A stretch of 64,000 nucleotides of DNA from Aldrovandia affinis (taxonomy: Eukaryota > Chordata > Actinopteri > Notacanthiformes > Halosauridae), in NCBI GenBank assembly GCA_029706075.1, contig JAINUG010000114.1, positions 434,001-498,000 of the forward strand, in the 5' to 3' direction. The notes beneath the pieces are model-generated. The model was not told where the DNA came from. It saw nothing but the letters and a program-made list of their open reading frames with translations, and did not search any database. Shown piece by piece: positions 61,575-64,000 of this stretch (the first letter of the stretch is position 1; each line of letters begins with the position of its first letter). A program made the translations under genes and the position numbers.

Positions 61575-61755
61575 ATGAGGGCGTGAAACGAGTGCGAGGT
61601 GCCGTGAAAGGTTGATCTGTCCGCGTAATGAGGCACGGATGTCTGGTGCGCTGCACATAACGCTGTTCAATTATCGGCGTCTCTCGAGACGCTCGCCGCG
61701 CGGTCACCGTGCACGCTACGGGGTATGTCCGCGCGTATTGCACAGCATGCGCGGT
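61575..61755. promoter_or_regulatory. Compact CpG cluster
   Basis: About 25 CpG dinucleotides fall in about 180 bp (for example GCTCGCCGCGCGGTCACCG and GTCCGCGCGTATTGC) in an otherwise CpG-poor neighbourhood. A minus-strand frame without stops crosses it and continues to 61267 (166 codons or more) but has no recognised domain and no early ATG. It is a possible unmethylated promoter-like island or a small GC-rich repeat. Confidence 0.5.
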
Positions 61756-62619
61756 GTCATTAATCACAACCCAAACTCTGCCTGTCCAGTTACTTTTGAC
61801 ACTCTAATGGTGACATTATAATCGCATTTTATCTTATAACAGCAGTGGGGCGGCTCTTACACGTGTGCATATGTCCTGGACCGTCGAAGTTCTAAACCTG
61901 ACTGTGCAGCACCTATCATTTTTACACCACGGAGTATGTGGTGTAAAAATGTGGAGTAAGTGGGCACATACATAAACTGTGCATAGAATAGTTACTACAT
62001 GAATGCATATTTTCTATTTATTCAATTTAGCAAGACAATACAGCTGACCAAAAATGCTTATTATACATTAATAAACCAGTAATCTATATGGTGTCTCCAA
62101 TTAAACCGAAGGGTTTAACGTTGTAAATAAATATAAAACTACAAATTGTATTTAAAAATTCCTTTGATTCACCATATACATATCTGTGTCATGAGAAGCA
62201 CACAAGAAGCTCTGTCACAGAAGTGGAGCAACATCTCCCGGCATTTCCTAACCTCGCTCTAATTGAATTTCACTTTGTGTTTTTATCATGCAAATACTCC
62301 CTTTCCATCTCTCATTTCCAAAACAAATGCAGACGTTGAATAAAAGCTGCTCCCAGCCATTCTGTCACTCTTCCAGAGGTCAGTGGTGCACTAAGAAAGC
62401 TAAAGAGGATTGCCTTGTATGAGTCCTTCAGGCAATGACACTGGAAAAATAAGTGAAAATCATCTCTTTCTATCTCTATAACAGGTCATCAAGCCATTCA
62501 CAGAATCTGAGCAAATGGAGCTGATTGACACTTTTCCTCTCAGCTGGAACATCTTCCCCTACTCGCCCTTGCCGCCGTTCATTTGAACTTTTCCACTTTA
62601 ATTTGCAGAGGTAACTTAC
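61756..62619. other. No recognisable gene
   Basis: AT-rich sequence. If exon C is real, this is the start of its intron on the minus strand. Confidence 0.4.
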
Positions 62620-62652
62620 CCGTGTCCTCATTGGGGAGAGAAGTCCTTCCAT
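62620..62652 (-). CDS. Candidate first coding exon C (unidentified host gene)
   Basis: On the minus strand GCCAAAATGG gives a strong start context (A at -3, G at +4). Eleven codons, MEGLLSPMRTR, lead directly into a consensus donor GTAAGT (62619-62614), phase 0. Short first coding exons of this form are common in vertebrate genes with long first introns. CpG-containing sequence upstream on this strand (63640-63725) could be a promoter. The peptide is too short to identify. A chance ATG plus donor cannot be excluded. Confidence 0.35.
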
Positions 62653-63049
62653 TTTGGCTTCCTCTTTCTCATTCCAGATGGTAATATCCTTTTAAGAGCC
62701 TCCTGTGTGCGTGACCATGTCCACACAAACAAACTCCAGTCACAGGGAAAGGAACAACCCAGAGAGATGTGTGTCGTCTCCTCCAGACACAGGAAAGGAC
62801 AGAGAGAGGGATCTGACGAACTTGTGTTCCCCCTCCTCTGCAGTTGCGGCTCTTGGTGAAGCTGTCTGTCTCCTGGTACACTCTGTCACCCAGCTGGGTT
62901 TGTTCCGTTTTTTCCCTGACAAATGATCCCTGGATTTTTCACGCTGCTCGCTCAACAACAGCCAGGCAATAGGGCTCCTTCCTTATTCCACTCCCACTCG
63001 CTCTCTTTTTCTTGCACACGCGCCCGCCCTCCCCCCTCCCTCCCTCCCT

Positions 63050-63086
<37 letters not shown>

Positions 63087-64000
63087 TCTTTCTCTCTGTC
63101 ATCCAAAGCCTGGTGGTCATATCACAGGGGACATTCTAGAAGGTGCTCGCCATGGTTTAATTGTTTCCCCAAACAAAAGGGGGTCTTTGATGCCTAGCAA
63201 CCTGATCTCGCTCCTTTCTTTAGACTTTAGGCTGAGCATGATTCACTGTCCACCCCAACACCACACAAACTCAGGCACGCAAGCACGCACATGCACAATA
63301 CACACACACAAACACAGCAAAGCAGTCTGAACATCAACACTCTGTCATTAACCACAGTACTGTAGATATTTATGCTCCTCCTGCTCCTAAATCCATTAGG
63401 CATCCATATGAGGCAGTAAATCCTCCTGCAAGAGAATACAACACTTTTCCAAGGTATAGTATCTTCTTCCTTTTGAGCAGGAAGGAATTAATGGGATAGG
63501 CTTCCAGCTAGATTTTTGAATTCCAAGGCAAGTGCGAGCACAGGAGGGGAAATCCTCTTAAATCTCTTTCAATTCTGCAGTGTAATAATTCCATTAAATG
63601 TTGAATGGCAAGCTGTGGCTGTGTGTGGGACAGGGGCGAGTAGCAGGCTCCTCCTCGATGCGCGCTCCGGTGACAGATGTTGGATGTGTCACGTCTCGTC
63701 CTCATCGGTTGTCGCGCCGAGAAGAGGGAGTGCAGAGATTCCCATGGAGGCTTCTCTGAGCTGTCTCCCTTATGCTTTGCGTCAGATCCACAGGTCCCTC
63801 TGTCACAGACTGCTCTGTCTGTGCTCTGTCTGTGAAGCCATCCTTGGCTTCATATAATGGAAAGGACCACCAGTCAAACATACTACAAGTAGAAGTAGTA
63901 ATGGCACAATGGTGGCTGGATTGGTATTAGTGGTAGTTGTAATGGCTGGCAAAGCAGTTTTTGTAGTATTTTTGCAGTAATTGTAGTCATAACGGTCATG
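62653..64000. other. Possible 5' flank of exon C; CT microsatellite
   Basis: Holds a (CCCT)n/(CT)n microsatellite (63027-63080), a CA-rich patch (63280-63315) and a modest CpG group at 63640-63725 (GATGCGCGCTCCGG and GTTGTCGCGCCGAG). No ORF here is recognised. Confidence 0.45.

Noticed and set aside
61267..61767. 166-codon minus-strand ORF as a gene
   Set aside because: CpG-rich composition removes stop codons, there is no ATG near its start and no domain is recognised. Kept only as part of the CpG cluster observation.

Overview
The window looks like non-coding DNA from a ray-finned (teleost) fish. It has AT-rich background, many CA/TG microsatellites, tRNA-derived SINEs with fish-type heads and tails, V-SINEs, L2/Rex1-type LINEs, Tc1 and hAT transposons and a solo LTR. 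No bacterial or viral gene set is present. I could not place any complete host gene. The sequence is best read as large introns or intergenic space crowded with transposon remains.

Layout. 1-1.1 kb: LINE 3' end, a MITE end and a V-SINE. 6.2-8.3 kb: 5'-truncated LINE on the minus strand, followed by a SINE at 8.6-9.0 kb with a clean target-site duplication (TSD). 12.5-13.3 kb: GC/TG-rich patch with a candidate first coding exon on the minus strand. 14.1-14.9 kb: two SINEs. 18.5-20.8 kb: a decayed Tc1 element, then a probable 1.17 kb solo LTR that opens with four 99-bp tandem repeats. 23.7-23.8 kb: a second candidate first coding exon (minus). 24.8-28 kb: two SINEs, a perfect hairpin and a hAT BED-finger fragment. 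31.0-35.4 kb: a nearly complete APE-RT LINE on the minus strand, split by a 553-bp internally deleted Tc1 element. 36.5-39.6 kb: an internally deleted L2 LINE with an in-frame 27-bp minisatellite, a SINE and another LINE tail. 42.8-43.7 kb: a foldback MITE and a SINE. 47.6-50.0 kb: a V-SINE and two SINEs. 55 kb: a 51-bp-arm foldback. 57.7-59.4 kb: a 1.63 kb hAT element with an 8-bp TSD and two divergently oriented BED fingers. 60.5-60.9 kb: a decayed LINE. 61.6-61.75 kb: a compact CpG cluster. 62.6 kb: a third candidate first coding exon (minus).

How parts relate. Several LINE fragments and SINEs end in the same 3' motif (GTCGCTCTGGATAAGAGCG followed by TCTGCTAAATG), the signature of SINEs that borrow a LINE reverse transcriptase. 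Two other LINE copies share a different tail (TTTATTTGTATAGCGC type). The three possible host exons are all on the minus strand, all end in a GTAAG donor and are all in phase 0. They could be alternative first exons of one gene whose body lies beyond the left edge, but this is inference. Everything rests on reading the sequence; no database search was run.
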